From positions 1-47,130 of IMG/VR virus record IMGVR_UViG_3300017966_000002: 47,130 nucleotides of DNA; one strand, 5' to 3'. The translations under genes were made by a program, and so were the position numbers. Source of the stretch: a virus. The notes below the pieces were generated by a model that did not search any database, had not been told where the DNA came from, and saw nothing but the letters and a program-made list of their open reading frames with translations. Shown here piece after piece: positions 26,000-33,456 of the stretch. Every line of letters starts with the position of its first letter. Position 1 is the first letter of the stretch.

Positions 26000-26519
26000 T
26001 TCGGAGTTCTCCTTTCTCGCGCTCACGCTCTGCGCGGAGATCAACTTCAATCGTGTATTCTTCCCAAGTGAGGGAGGCGGAGCAGGTACAGGTTTCTGAG
26101 AGGGAGAGAGTGGACCACTCGAGTTGAGGGGCGTGGATGGAAAGCCAATCTGCGAAGACATAGAGAAGGTTTTCGGAGGTGGGCTCCCAAACTGCAGCTC
26201 GAACCCAAGTTCCTACATCTTCAGAACCAAATTCAGCTTGATCTATCCACCACCGTATAACGGGGGAGGTGAGTGTTGAACCTCCCAAATTGTAATCTAG
26301 GTGAGAGTGAGACCCCAAATGCCAGTGATCCAACCCCTCGATCATCGGATCAACGGCAGCTTTGATATCACGGTAGTTGATCACGATGCCGTGATTATCC
26401 CGGAGACCTTCAACCTCAACCGTTAACTTCCATGAGTGGCCATGTAACCGGCGACACTTCCCCGGATCATGTTGCAGTTGATGCGATGCCTCAAACCTAA
26501 ACTCCTTAGATAAAATCAT
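25920..26519 (-). CDS. queD: 6-carboxy-tetrahydropterin synthase QueD
   Basis: 199 aa, longer than the usual ~120. Zinc and catalytic residues are clear: His13, Cys22, His26 and His28 in 'ASHQLQHDPGKCRRLHGHSW'. 'GIVINYRDIK' and 'LDHWHLG' follow the family, and 'PTSENL' and 'SETCTCS' the C-terminal T-fold. It makes carboxytetrahydropterin from the FolE product. The last ~40 residues are charged and overlap a small gene. The start overlaps the previous stop (ATGA). Confidence 0.93.
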   Translation of the reverse strand: MILSKEFRFEASHQLQHDPGKCRRLHGHSWKLTVEVEGLRDNHGIVINYRDIKAAVDPMIEGLDHWHLGSHSHLDYNLGGSTLTSPVIRWWIDQAEFGSEDVGTWVRAAVWEPTSENLLYVFADWLSIHAPQLEWSTLSLSETCTCSASLTWEEYTIEVDLRAEREREKGELRNARQTLQQEGKRSNEEGTEEGRQEAS

Positions 26520-26809
26520 GCCTGCCCCACCTCGGGGTCGTGAGTCGCGAGTTCAACTAAAAGCTTATTCAGTCTTTCATTCCTATCATCGATTTCCTGC
26601 CCCAAAACATTTTCCAAGGCGATCGAGAGGAAATAAGCGGTTTCGTCATTGGTATTTGATACCACCAACACCTGACTTCCTTGCTCTCCCGAAGGGTGGG
26701 GTCGAGTGAATACAAGAATCGCTTTGTAATCACCCTCTTTAAGATGGTTAAGAATCCAGTGATTGGGATCATCTGGCTTTATCGTAAAAGCTCCTAGCTC
26801 GATTGACAC
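26516..26809 (-). CDS. Hypothetical protein upstream of queD
   Basis: 97 aa from GTG 26809, with AGGAGA about 9 bases upstream; the longer TTG start lacks support. It is a mixed alpha/beta protein with 'YKAILVFTRPHPSGEQGSQVLVVSNT', then a helix 'ETAYFLSIALENVLGQEI'. No family is recognised. ATGA overlap with queD. Confidence 0.6.
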   Translation of the reverse strand: MSIELGAFTIKPDDPNHWILNHLKEGDYKAILVFTRPHPSGEQGSQVLVVSNTNDETAYFLSIALENVLGQEIDDRNERLNKLLVELATHDPEVGQA

Positions 26810-26893
26810 GGTATCTCTTCTCCTGTTTTTGAAACCTTGACTCAAGGGCCACCACAAGGCAGCCCCCAAGAATTGCGAGAAATAATATCCCCA

Positions 26894-27301
26894 TTACCGA
26901 CGCCGACGAGCGGGACCGTCGCTAAGAGATTTGAGAGACCAGGAAGGGATTTTTACCTGATCCTGACCGTTGTATTTTTCATGCTCCACGTTACAGTACA
27001 GCTCCATGTCAATGATGGATTCGGGATCGTGACCTTCTGGACCTGGTTCGTATCCAACTGCTTTGTACACCGATTTGAGATTGCCCAAGGCCCCTGGTTT
27101 CAACGAGGCGAAGTAGAGAAGGGTACGCCCAAATACCTCTCCCTCATCCTGAATCTTGAAGGTGAATACCACCATCGGTTCACCGCTGTTCTTGGATTCT
27201 TTCTCTTCCGCCTTCGAAATACGGACGTGGTAGCCTTCTTTTGCGGGTACGAGATCCGTAATTGAAGAAACCTGGGACATATCATCTGTGTGTAGTGCCA
27301 T
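26894..27301 (-). CDS. DUF669-like single-strand-DNA-associated protein
   Basis: 135 aa with an AAGGAG site. 'LVPAKEGYHVRISKAEEKESKNSG' followed by 'MVVFTFKIQDEG' and 'LGNLKSVYKAVGY' resembles DUF669, a family encoded beside Sak4-like ATPases and PD-(D/E)XK nucleases in phages and thought to aid recombination or replication, perhaps by binding ssDNA. The basic tail RRRR ends the protein. It sits close to the RecA-like ATPase. Confidence 0.7.
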   Translation of the reverse strand: MALHTDDMSQVSSITDLVPAKEGYHVRISKAEEKESKNSGEPMVVFTFKIQDEGEVFGRTLLYFASLKPGALGNLKSVYKAVGYEPGPEGHDPESIIDMELYCNVEHEKYNGQDQVKIPSWSLKSLSDGPARRRR

Positions 27302-27336
27302 TTGATTATTTTCTCCTTTGATTTGGTGGTGCTGTA

Positions 27337-27558
27337 TTACCTTTGCTGCTGTTGCAGTTGCTTCCGCCTGCGGATAACTGAAGTTATCGCGCGTTGAAGA
27401 AGGTTGTTGGAAATGGATTCTGCTTGGCTACCGGCCACATCATATTGAAATTTATCGGTAGAGGCAGTCCGCTGGCCGTCTGCTGTCTCAAGCTGCGAGA
27501 CGATGGTGAGGAAGGGCCAGCGTGAGTCGTCGATGGAAATTGTTATTCTCGCAGGCAT
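27337..27558 (-). CDS. Small hypothetical protein
   Basis: 73 aa with a beta-strand start ('ARITISIDDSRWPFLTIVSQL') and a basic Gln/Arg-rich tail. The site before ATG 27558 is weak, so expression may depend on coupling. No family is recognised. Confidence 0.5.
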   Translation of the reverse strand: MPARITISIDDSRWPFLTIVSQLETADGQRTASTDKFQYDVAGSQAESISNNLLQRAITSVIRRRKQLQQQQR

Positions 27559-27562
27559 AGGG

Positions 27563-27610
27563 TTAGTTGTCCTCGGTTAGGTCGTCGTCTTCTTGACTGA
27601 TTTCAGGCAT
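27563..27610 (-). CDS. Possible 15-aa acidic leader peptide
   Basis: ATG 27610 overlaps the stop of the RecA-like ATPase gene (TAATG) and has GGAGGAG about 8 bases upstream. The peptide is MPEISQEDDDLTEDN. It may only re-start ribosomes for the next gene. Confidence 0.25.
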   Translation of the reverse strand: MPEISQEDDDLTEDN

Positions 27611-28377
27611 TAGAAACACTCCTCCACAAGACGGAGGAATTCATTATAATCCCCTCCATCTTCCACGTTGATTGATTTGATTACATCGATCTCCCCATTA
27701 GATGCCTTGGTCTCTTTGTTGATGGAATCCGAGCCAAGGTCGAGATCGAATATGCGAATAGGGCGAGGGAAGGTGAGTAGAGATCGCGTTTTCCCTATGC
27801 CAAATGCCCCGTACAATATCCATATATAGGGATCATTCCAATCGCAGTTAGGGTTAGCCATTGCGAGTTTTCGGACTTCTTCATAGGAAGAAGGGAGCAT
27901 TCCACCCGCGATAGCAGGAGCGTTGAACCGATCTTTGACTTCCCAGTAATCGGTTCCACCTCCACCCCCAATTGCCTCCCGCCTCGCGACCCAGGTTACC
28001 TTGCCGTTAACGTAGCGGACGTGGAATACGTTATCAGCTGCGCGGCACATTTCATCTGGCGTGCGGGAACCGGGAAAATCAGGCCAGCCCTTTACCGCAA
28101 TGGGTTCAGTGGGAGCTTGACCTCGTTGTGCGATCATTCCCCCTCGTGCGAAAACTTTCTGTAGGTCTTCGTGTGCGAGGAAGACTACATTGACCCCTTT
28201 GTTACGCAGGTTTTTCATTCGACGGATGAGGATGTTCAGGCGTTCGGTAACGTCAGCGTAGTCTTGAACGCCTCGGATTTTATCCATATCGGCACCCGTC
28301 TTCCCGATTTTTTTACTGAAGAAGAGGCGGGCCAGCTCGGAGCCGGAGTCAAAGGCCACTGTGGCGAATTTAGGCAT
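27610..28377 (-). CDS. RecA-like (Sak4/AAA_24-type) ATPase with circularly permuted domain order
   Basis: 255 aa. Residues 4-11 'FATVAFDS' are the Walker B strand and 'GVNVVFLAHE' (61-70) the sensor strand. 'WEVKDRF' (145-151) normally ends the family. Only then comes the Walker A GAFGIGKT (190-197) with 'PIRIFDLDLGSDSI' (206-219), which normally opens it. In usual Sak4-like proteins Walker A is N-terminal, so the two halves are swapped. ATG 28377 has GGAGG 6 bases upstream and overlaps the preceding stop, so the frame is real. Role: recombination/annealing ATPase. Linking the C-terminus (VEECF) to the N-terminus (PKFATVAFD) restores the canonical order. Confidence 0.85.
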   Translation of the reverse strand: MPKFATVAFDSGSELARLFFSKKIGKTGADMDKIRGVQDYADVTERLNILIRRMKNLRNKGVNVVFLAHEDLQKVFARGGMIAQRGQAPTEPIAVKGWPDFPGSRTPDEMCRAADNVFHVRYVNGKVTWVARREAIGGGGGTDYWEVKDRFNAPAIAGGMLPSSYEEVRKLAMANPNCDWNDPYIWILYGAFGIGKTRSLLTFPRPIRIFDLDLGSDSINKETKASNGEIDVIKSINVEDGGDYNEFLRLVEECF

Positions 28378-28651
28378 TCGAAGCCTCCATATAATCTTGA
28401 GGGTACATGAAAACTGTACGTCTCCCCTTTACCCACTGCCCCTCAAAAAAGTCTTCTTCACCTCGATACACAGCATCTGAATGCTCTGCGTAGCTTTGGA
28501 CTCCAGGGCAGTGGGTGGTTAGAGAGCCTTCATATAAACCGCAGCGCGAGCAGGCAGTTAAACCTCCCTCACAGATAGGGCAATATAACTGCCTACAGTG
28601 CTTGTGCTCAACTGCAATATGTCCACTTTCCTTCCACCATTCTTTAGCCAT
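28370..28651 (-). CDS. Zinc-ribbon protein
   Basis: 93 aa from ATG 28651, overlapping the queC stop by 8 bases. 'YCPICEGGLTACSRCGLYEGSLTTHCPG' is a conserved phage zinc-ribbon pattern with CxxC pairs and a terminal CPG. The function is unknown. It directly precedes the permuted ATPase and overlaps its start. Confidence 0.7.
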   Translation of the reverse strand: MAKEWWKESGHIAVEHKHCRQLYCPICEGGLTACSRCGLYEGSLTTHCPGVQSYAEHSDAVYRGEEDFFEGQWVKGRRTVFMYPQDYMEASNA

Positions 28652-29357
28652 TGCACACCGTCTTCCAATACGTGGGGTCCTCATACTCCGTAGGATCTGT
28701 TACCCCTGCAAGATGGAAGGCCTCCGCTCTCTCAACACAAGTGGCACAACGCCCGCAGTGCTTGTCCCCACCTTTGTAACAAGACCAAGTTAGGTTCATG
28801 GGAGCGTGGTAAATATCACCCCACTTAACAATATCGCTTTTGGTTTTGTTGATGAAGGGGGTCTGTAGCTTAATCACGGTGTCAAGAGCCGTCGTTTCCA
28901 TCCCCTCAAACTGGGTGATGAATTGAGGGCGGCAATCGGGGTAGATTGCGTGATCCCCGGCATGCATTCCAGCCCACACCGAATCAGCTCCAATATTCAT
29001 TGCATAACCATAAGCAATGGAGAGCATGATGGCGTTACGATTAGGGACCACAGTTACCTTCATATTTTCGGAGGTGTAGTGACCTTCGGGGACCTGTATC
29101 CTGCTATTGGTGAGAGCGGAGTTACTGACCAGCTTCACGATCGAAGCTATGTCGACGATTTCATGCTTGATGCCGTAGTACCGAGCGATTTCAGTAGCAT
29201 GTTGCAGTTCAACTGCGTGACGTTGACCGTAGAAGAAGGAGAGAGCGTGAGCGTTATAATGATGCCGCACAGCTATAGCCAAGGCTACAGTGCTGTCGAG
29301 ACCTCCACTTAATATCACAACGGCTTTGGGTAAGGGAGAGTTAATATTACTTTCCAA
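28644..29357 (-). CDS. queC: 7-cyano-7-deazaguanine synthase QueC
   Basis: 237 aa from TTG 29357, with AGGAGGAAACCA upstream. The PP-loop SGGLDST (17-23), 'VPNRNAIMLSIAYGYA', 'GDHAIYPDCRP' and the zinc site 'CYKGGDKHCGRCATC' are all intact. It converts CDG to preQ0 with ATP and ammonia. It is the last enzyme of the pathway to preQ0. No amidotransferase (Gat) extension is fused. Confidence 0.96.
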   Translation of the reverse strand: MESNINSPLPKAVVILSGGLDSTVALAIAVRHHYNAHALSFFYGQRHAVELQHATEIARYYGIKHEIVDIASIVKLVSNSALTNSRIQVPEGHYTSENMKVTVVPNRNAIMLSIAYGYAMNIGADSVWAGMHAGDHAIYPDCRPQFITQFEGMETTALDTVIKLQTPFINKTKSDIVKWGDIYHAPMNLTWSCYKGGDKHCGRCATCVERAEAFHLAGVTDPTEYEDPTYWKTVCNG

Positions 29358-30420
29358 TGGTTTCCTCCTGTTGTTTGATTTCGAACTCTTCGAGTTCCTT
29401 GAGTAAGCTTTCGGACATATTGGGGAGGTTTGCCCAGCTGACCCCTCGATCCTTAAGCGTTTTATAGTATTCGTACTCGATATAGTCGAGTGAACGAACC
29501 TTGAACTCTTCCTCGTAGGGGCCCCGATGCTGGGAACAGAGATCGTAGAAATAGCACTTACGGTTGTACGCCATGCAGTTGGAACGGTCGTCGTAGATTA
29601 AGTCGTGCTGGAAGGCTGTTTCGTAGTCAATACAGCTCTTGATAAGGTTCGTTTCGAAGTGCGTGAGGTCTTCTTCAGTACGTATATAAGCCTCTCGTTC
29701 GAATCCAAGTCTATCAAGTGGATTTCCTTTGTACGCAGCATTTGGTTTCTTGATAACATTGAGCAAGAACCCATGAGGTCTCATCCCTGTTGATTTCCAT
29801 ATCCCGTACATATATCCAGTTGGCTGATCGTCGAGCATAAAACGTTGGTAAAATATATCCCCAGTCTGGGAGTTGGTTTTGTGCTCAAAGAGCCATACTG
29901 CTCCCTGCCATTGGATAATAGCATCGGTTTTTCCTTTAAAAGTGTGGGAAATGAAGCACCTAGGGTCGTTACAAGCCTCCGCCGTATAAGAAGGATTATC
30001 AGAGTGGAGAAGATTGTGCAAAAACCAACAATGGTGTTCTGTCCCAGGTAACTCAACCTTAAACTCCACCTCAGGCCAGATTACCTGGACCCCTCCTTCC
30101 CCATAATTATCCGCGAATAGGGCAACTGCCTTCCGTAACCACAAGACGTTGCGCTCGAAGAGATTTTGGTCTTCAGGTAGAATCATCACATCATTCTCCT
30201 TGAAATACTTCTCCGAGCGCGTGCGGTATTCCGCCTCTGCTACGTCTTGTGCTTTGGACACGCTACCAGAGCTGAATAGGGTAGCTGCGCCAAGATGAAA
30301 ACCCCCACCGAGGACCAAGGGATCAGCCTCCCTCCAAGCAGTGAGACGGTGGTTTTTTGAAAAGTTGTGCTTTACACGACAGCTTTTGAATTCCTTCATG
30401 CCGCTGAAGTTTGTAATCAT
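29347..30420 (-). CDS. PD-(D/E)XK exonuclease (RecB/Cas4-like)
   Basis: 357 aa from ATG 30420 (ATGA overlap with the upstream gene). The nuclease core is visible: Asp166 in 'GKTDAII', Glu179 and Lys181 in 'WLFEHKT', and Gln199 with Tyr203 in 'QPTGYMYGI'. Cys14 and the C-terminal 'CMAYNRKCYFYDLC' may hold an Fe-S cluster as in AddB/Cas4-like nucleases. Probably a recombination exonuclease acting with the RecA-like ATPase and DUF669-like protein. Confidence 0.8.
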   Translation of the reverse strand: MITNFSGMKEFKSCRVKHNFSKNHRLTAWREADPLVLGGGFHLGAATLFSSGSVSKAQDVAEAEYRTRSEKYFKENDVMILPEDQNLFERNVLWLRKAVALFADNYGEGGVQVIWPEVEFKVELPGTEHHCWFLHNLLHSDNPSYTAEACNDPRCFISHTFKGKTDAIIQWQGAVWLFEHKTNSQTGDIFYQRFMLDDQPTGYMYGIWKSTGMRPHGFLLNVIKKPNAAYKGNPLDRLGFEREAYIRTEEDLTHFETNLIKSCIDYETAFQHDLIYDDRSNCMAYNRKCYFYDLCSQHRGPYEEEFKVRSLDYIEYEYYKTLKDRGVSWANLPNMSESLLKELEEFEIKQQEETIGK

Positions 30421-30677
30421 TTTGTGATCCCCCAATGTTCTTTACCTTTAGACGTTAAACGACAACGTATTTCGGAGGATTGTTCATCAAGCTGGATTAA
30501 TTCTCCACATGTAAGCCATCCTTTAGATATACAATAATCAACAGCTTCAGCTTGGAATTGTTGGTGTCGAGAACGGATGATTACATAATCAGCTCCTTGA
30601 TGAAAAGCTTTAGCGGTACGCTCCTCGAATTCTTGCTCAATGGTTGCGAAACCGGGTGAAGGTTTAAGGTTACTCAC
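30417..30677 (-). CDS. Small winged-helix-like protein
   Basis: 86 aa. A helix region is followed by 'AVDYCISKGWLTCGELIQ' and 'CRLTSKGKEHWG', which resemble a winged helix-turn-helix end. The function is unknown. It overlaps both neighbours by 4 bases. Confidence 0.55.
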   Translation of the reverse strand: MSNLKPSPGFATIEQEFEERTAKAFHQGADYVIIRSRHQQFQAEAVDYCISKGWLTCGELIQLDEQSSEIRCRLTSKGKEHWGITK

Positions 30678-30871
30678 TTTATTACCTCCAACATTCTCTT
30701 AGAGCTAAAACCACGGAGCATTAGGATAGCGTGATTAGCGGCTTCGATGTGCGTTTGGATCTGGTTAAATGTCTCTCGATCTTCAGGCACTTCAATCTTC
30801 TGAGCTAAAGACGCCGCTTTGATATACTGCTTTGAGATAAAGTCAGCAAGATCTTTTACTGTTAACGGCAT
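30674..30871 (-). CDS. Small helical hypothetical protein
   Basis: 65 aa from ATG 30871, which has a GAGGAGA site and TAATG overlap with the upstream stop. It is mostly helical ('LADFISKQYIKAASLAQKI'). No family is recognised. Confidence 0.55.
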   Translation of the reverse strand: MPLTVKDLADFISKQYIKAASLAQKIEVPEDRETFNQIQTHIEAANHAILMLRGFSSKRMLEVIK

Positions 30872-31350
30872 TACTTCTCCTCTACTTCCGGCTGCATTGC
30901 AGCTAGGATACATTTCTGGCAAACGTTCTGCCGAAAGATTTGTTCTTTGATGGGGTCTTCTTCGATGTGGCGGGGGAGTTCACCCGTCTCTTCGAGATGG
31001 TTCCATTCTTCCTGGGTGAGTTCGAGTTCGAAGGTTTCTTCGCAGATAGGGCAGGTACCTCGACGGATGATAGGATCTAGGAAAGGGGAAGCTGAGGGAA
31101 TGGTAACTACGTTGGAAGGTTGACTCGATACCAACTCAAGTCCCTGTAGCAATTTATGCTGTACCTTCATCGCACAATCAAAGCAGCAAGCGTGATAGGC
31201 GTTGGTTATAATATAAGAAGTCATTGAAGTGACCGTGATACAGTCTTCCGGGCCCTTTTGCACAGCAAACCAACCCCCTTTATAAGCACCCACGAGAGTT
31301 GTTTCGCGGCACCCTTGCGGACTATCGCAATGCATGGTTTCAACTATCAT
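30871..31350 (-). CDS. Zinc-finger hypothetical protein
   Basis: 159 aa from ATG 31350, with a GAGGAGAAT site. Cysteine pairs at the N-terminus ('CDSPQGC'), the middle ('CCFDCAMK') and the C-terminus ('CPICEETFEL', 'CQKC') suggest two zinc-binding sites. It is driven by the promoter at 31373-31401. The function is unknown. Confidence 0.65.
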   Translation of the reverse strand: MIVETMHCDSPQGCRETTLVGAYKGGWFAVQKGPEDCITVTSMTSYIITNAYHACCFDCAMKVQHKLLQGLELVSSQPSNVVTIPSASPFLDPIIRRGTCPICEETFELELTQEEWNHLEETGELPRHIEEDPIKEQIFRQNVCQKCILAAMQPEVEEK

Positions 31351-31372
31351 ATTCTCCTCGAATGTTGAGATA

Positions 31373-31401
31373 ATTATAGTATAAAGAGCTTTGGAAAGCA
31401 A
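31373..31401 (-). promoter_or_regulatory. Sigma70-like promoter TTGCTT-N17-TATAAT
   Basis: On the minus strand TTGCTT (31401-31396) and a perfect TATAAT (31378-31373) are 17 bases apart, just upstream of ATG 31350. The same layout recurs at 32204, 35159 and 37151. Confidence 0.75.
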
Positions 31402-31403
31402 CG

Positions 31404-31670
31404 TTAATTTTTGAGAGGCAAGGACTCAAAAGTCTCCGGAGCAAATATTTGTTGAGCCATTACAAAGCCTAGGTAAAAGGCCATGTTATAAGCAACAAAG
31501 GAAGAGCACTGACCTAATTGTACTTTATTACACTGGCGCTCAAGATAAGATTGAATTATATCTGAGGCCATAATACATTCAATCACCGCAGTTTCGGCAA
31601 ACTTCGCATTATTGAGAATCTCTTCCGCAGTAGTGTTGAGTAAAGCGGCTGTAACTTCTTTGCTTGGCAT
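31404..31670 (-). CDS. Small helical hypothetical protein
   Basis: 88 aa from ATG 31670, with AAGGAGGAG about 10 bases upstream. It is helical, with a hydrophobic stretch near the end ('FVAYNMAFYLGFVMAQQIF'). A long structured leader (31707-31793) precedes it. No family is recognised. Confidence 0.6.
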   Translation of the reverse strand: MPSKEVTAALLNTTAEEILNNAKFAETAVIECIMASDIIQSYLERQCNKVQLGQCSSFVAYNMAFYLGFVMAQQIFAPETFESLPLKN

Positions 31671-31706
31671 AGTATATATCTCCTCCTTAAAATAACCACC
31701 TGATCC

Positions 31707-31793
31707 TTCTTTGGTCCCCCGCTCGGAGAGCTCAATGGCTCGCGTCAAGCTGCCCCTGGTCTCACTCCAGGAGGGAGGAAGGGGACCAAAGAA
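31707..31793. ncRNA. Structured leader/RNA closed by a perfect 13-bp stem
   Basis: TTCTTTGGTCCCC (31707-31719) is the exact reverse complement of 31781-31793. Inside are further hairpins, including CCTGG-TCTCACT-CCAGG and GAGC-TCAATG-GCTC, giving a branched fold of 87 nt. It lies between a terminator (31795-31814) and the gene starting at 31670. It may be a leader regulator, a processed small RNA or part of a double terminator. Confidence 0.45.
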
Positions 31794-31814
31794 AGACCCC
31801 AGTGGTATGGGGTC
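31788..31814 (-). terminator. Intrinsic terminator after 31823-32119 gene
   Basis: On the minus strand GACCCCA (31814-31808), loop TACCAC, TGGGGTC (31801-31795), then TTTCTTT. It starts 9 bases after the stop of the preceding gene. Confidence 0.7.
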
Positions 31815-31822
31815 CTCTCGGA

Positions 31823-32119
31823 CTACTCCTCATCAAAGGTTTCAACGGGGCTTTCGTCTTCCAGCTGGGCTTCGGCCTGCTTGGAAGCCTGCTCGTTGAT
31901 CTCATCCCACAAGCCGAGTTCCTTTGCCTTGGCGATCAAGAGCTTCTGCTTTTCACGCTGGCGCTGTTGGTAGGCCTTCTGGCTAGCGGAGCCCTGGTTC
32001 TTTTTGGCCTGGACCTTCTGCCGCGTGCGAGCCTTAACCAGCTTCTCTTTGAGCTCGTCGAGGGACATGTTGTTCACTTCATTGAGGATACCGCTGAGAT
32101 CGATTTGGATGTCGGACAT
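31823..32119 (-). CDS. Helical, Lys/Gln-rich hypothetical protein
   Basis: 98 aa with an AGGAGA site. A central coiled-coil region ('ELKEKLVKARTRQKVQAKK' and 'QQRQREKQKLLIAKAKEL') is flanked by acidic ends. It is transcribed alone between the promoter at 32176-32204 and the terminator at 31788-31814, so it may be abundant. No family is recognised; a DNA-associated protein is possible. Confidence 0.65.
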   Translation of the reverse strand: MSDIQIDLSGILNEVNNMSLDELKEKLVKARTRQKVQAKKNQGSASQKAYQQRQREKQKLLIAKAKELGLWDEINEQASKQAEAQLEDESPVETFDEE

Positions 32120-32175
32120 TTTGCTTTTCTCCTAGGTGGCGGGTTGACCGCGGGTTGATTTCTGATTTCTTAATT

Positions 32176-32204
32176 ATTATAAAATGACTTTGATCAAAAA
32201 GCAA
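32176..32204 (-). promoter_or_regulatory. Sigma70-like promoter TTGCTT-N17-TATAAT
   Basis: TTGCTT (32204-32199) and TATAAT (32181-32176) with a 17-base spacer, upstream of the 98-aa gene. Confidence 0.75.
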
Positions 32205-32216
32205 CTGGTTTTTGAA

Positions 32217-32741
32217 TTATTTTTTCTTGAGCTTCGCCTTGCTCGTTGCACGCGCCTCCTTTGGCCCGCGTTGTTTAAGTTGCAACCACTTCTCAAACTC
32301 TCGAAACAACTGGGAGGTTTCCGAGAGAGGCGAGAGGAGGGGCTGGAGAGGGGGTGTTTCGAATTGCTTCGCACTTGGAGTTTTTGTGTAGTAGGTAAAG
32401 GTTACCTTGCAAAAGAGTTGGCTGTAGGGGTGAGCTTTGGGGTCTTTACGGATCAGGATGCATTCGTATTCCGCCCCGAGTTGAAGCCATTTGGCGATTT
32501 CGACGTTGGTACCGGCTTCGCGTGCTATGTATCCGATGCGGATGTTTGGAATTCGATTAGTATCACTTCCGTGGAATACTATAACAGCGTTAGGGTCATA
32601 GGAATTAAAAGGATCTGGTTTGAGGTATAAACGATCTCCTACTTGGAGATCATTCCAAAAAGCATGGGTATCCGCATACTGTCCACCAGCAATACGGATA
32701 ACGTTGTAAACTTTTTGATGCGCGGTGTAGGTGTCTTGCAT
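32217..32741 (-). CDS. HIRAN-domain protein
   Basis: 174 aa. 'VIRIAGGQYADTHAFWNDLQ' and 'GDRLYLKPDPFNSYDPNAVIVF' followed by 'RIGYIAREAG' form a HIRAN domain, known to bind DNA ends in Rad5/HLTF proteins and found in phages. The C-terminal ~60 residues are Lys/Arg-rich and disordered. It probably binds DNA. The start has a GAGGAGG site and TAATG overlap with the previous gene. Confidence 0.8.
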   Translation of the reverse strand: MQDTYTAHQKVYNVIRIAGGQYADTHAFWNDLQVGDRLYLKPDPFNSYDPNAVIVFHGSDTNRIPNIRIGYIAREAGTNVEIAKWLQLGAEYECILIRKDPKAHPYSQLFCKVTFTYYTKTPSAKQFETPPLQPLLSPLSETSQLFREFEKWLQLKQRGPKEARATSKAKLKKK

Positions 32742-32974
32742 TATTCCTCCTCCTCAAACAAACTCAACCCTCCACCCACAACATCAAGCAGAATGAGCTT
32801 GGCGTGGAGGTCTGCAATGTGGTTGATTAAGACGTTAGTGGGTTCGATATGGGTAATGGTAGATTTGATTTCTTTGGAAATAGAAGTGGCTATTTCCCCT
32901 CGTTTCAAGGCTACCTGAGCCTTGAGCGCGCGGAGAGAGGGCGTGGTATTGGGGTCGAGGTTGGATTTATCCAT
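32741..32974 (-). CDS. Small helical hypothetical protein
   Basis: 77 aa. It is helical and ends in an acidic tail, with no recognisable motif. It shares one base with each neighbour (TAATG and similar overlap). Confidence 0.55.
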   Translation of the reverse strand: MDKSNLDPNTTPSLRALKAQVALKRGEIATSISKEIKSTITHIEPTNVLINHIADLHAKLILLDVVGGGLSLFEEEE

Positions 32975-33408
32975 TATTCTCCCTCCAATGGTATGGGGTT
33001 GATTAATAAGTGTTTGGTTAATACCTCATTGGGATCTTCCCCTCTATGCATCACTTGAGCCGCCCTCTGCCTCAAGGTATCAATTGCCCCTTCGAGCATT
33101 TCAACTGCGTCGGTAGCGGAGGTCATGTGATCGAATTGACACGCCGCCTCCTCAATAGAGTTGTAGAATTTAGCGGTGCCTTTGACTTGGAGTAAAGGGG
33201 GAAGCGTAAGGGGAAAGGGTCCCGTTTCCAAGACCCTGTGGTTTTCCAACGCGTGGAAGCTGAGGTGGGATTTGCGGTAGGCTCCTAGTTTCAGCCGCTG
33301 GGTTTCGAGCCGGGTAGCAGGACATAGGTAGATGTTTGCGGGTTCACTTGGGGTTTCGACGACCAGGAGCGCAAGTGGCCCGTTGAGATCTTTGGGTGGT
33401 TGGGTCAT
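32974..33408 (-). CDS. Hypothetical protein
   Basis: 144 aa from ATG 33408, with GAGG about 8 bases upstream; ATG 33453 is an alternative with a weaker site. It contains 'PLALLVVETPSEPANIYLCPATRL', then a helical half ('VEMLEGAIDTLRQRAAQV'). No family is recognised. Confidence 0.55.
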   Translation of the reverse strand: MTQPPKDLNGPLALLVVETPSEPANIYLCPATRLETQRLKLGAYRKSHLSFHALENHRVLETGPFPLTLPPLLQVKGTAKFYNSIEEAACQFDHMTSATDAVEMLEGAIDTLRQRAAQVMHRGEDPNEVLTKHLLINPIPLEGE

Positions 33409-33456
33409 CTTACCAACCTCACAGGGATGTCGTCGTTGGATTTTGTAAGACATGCT

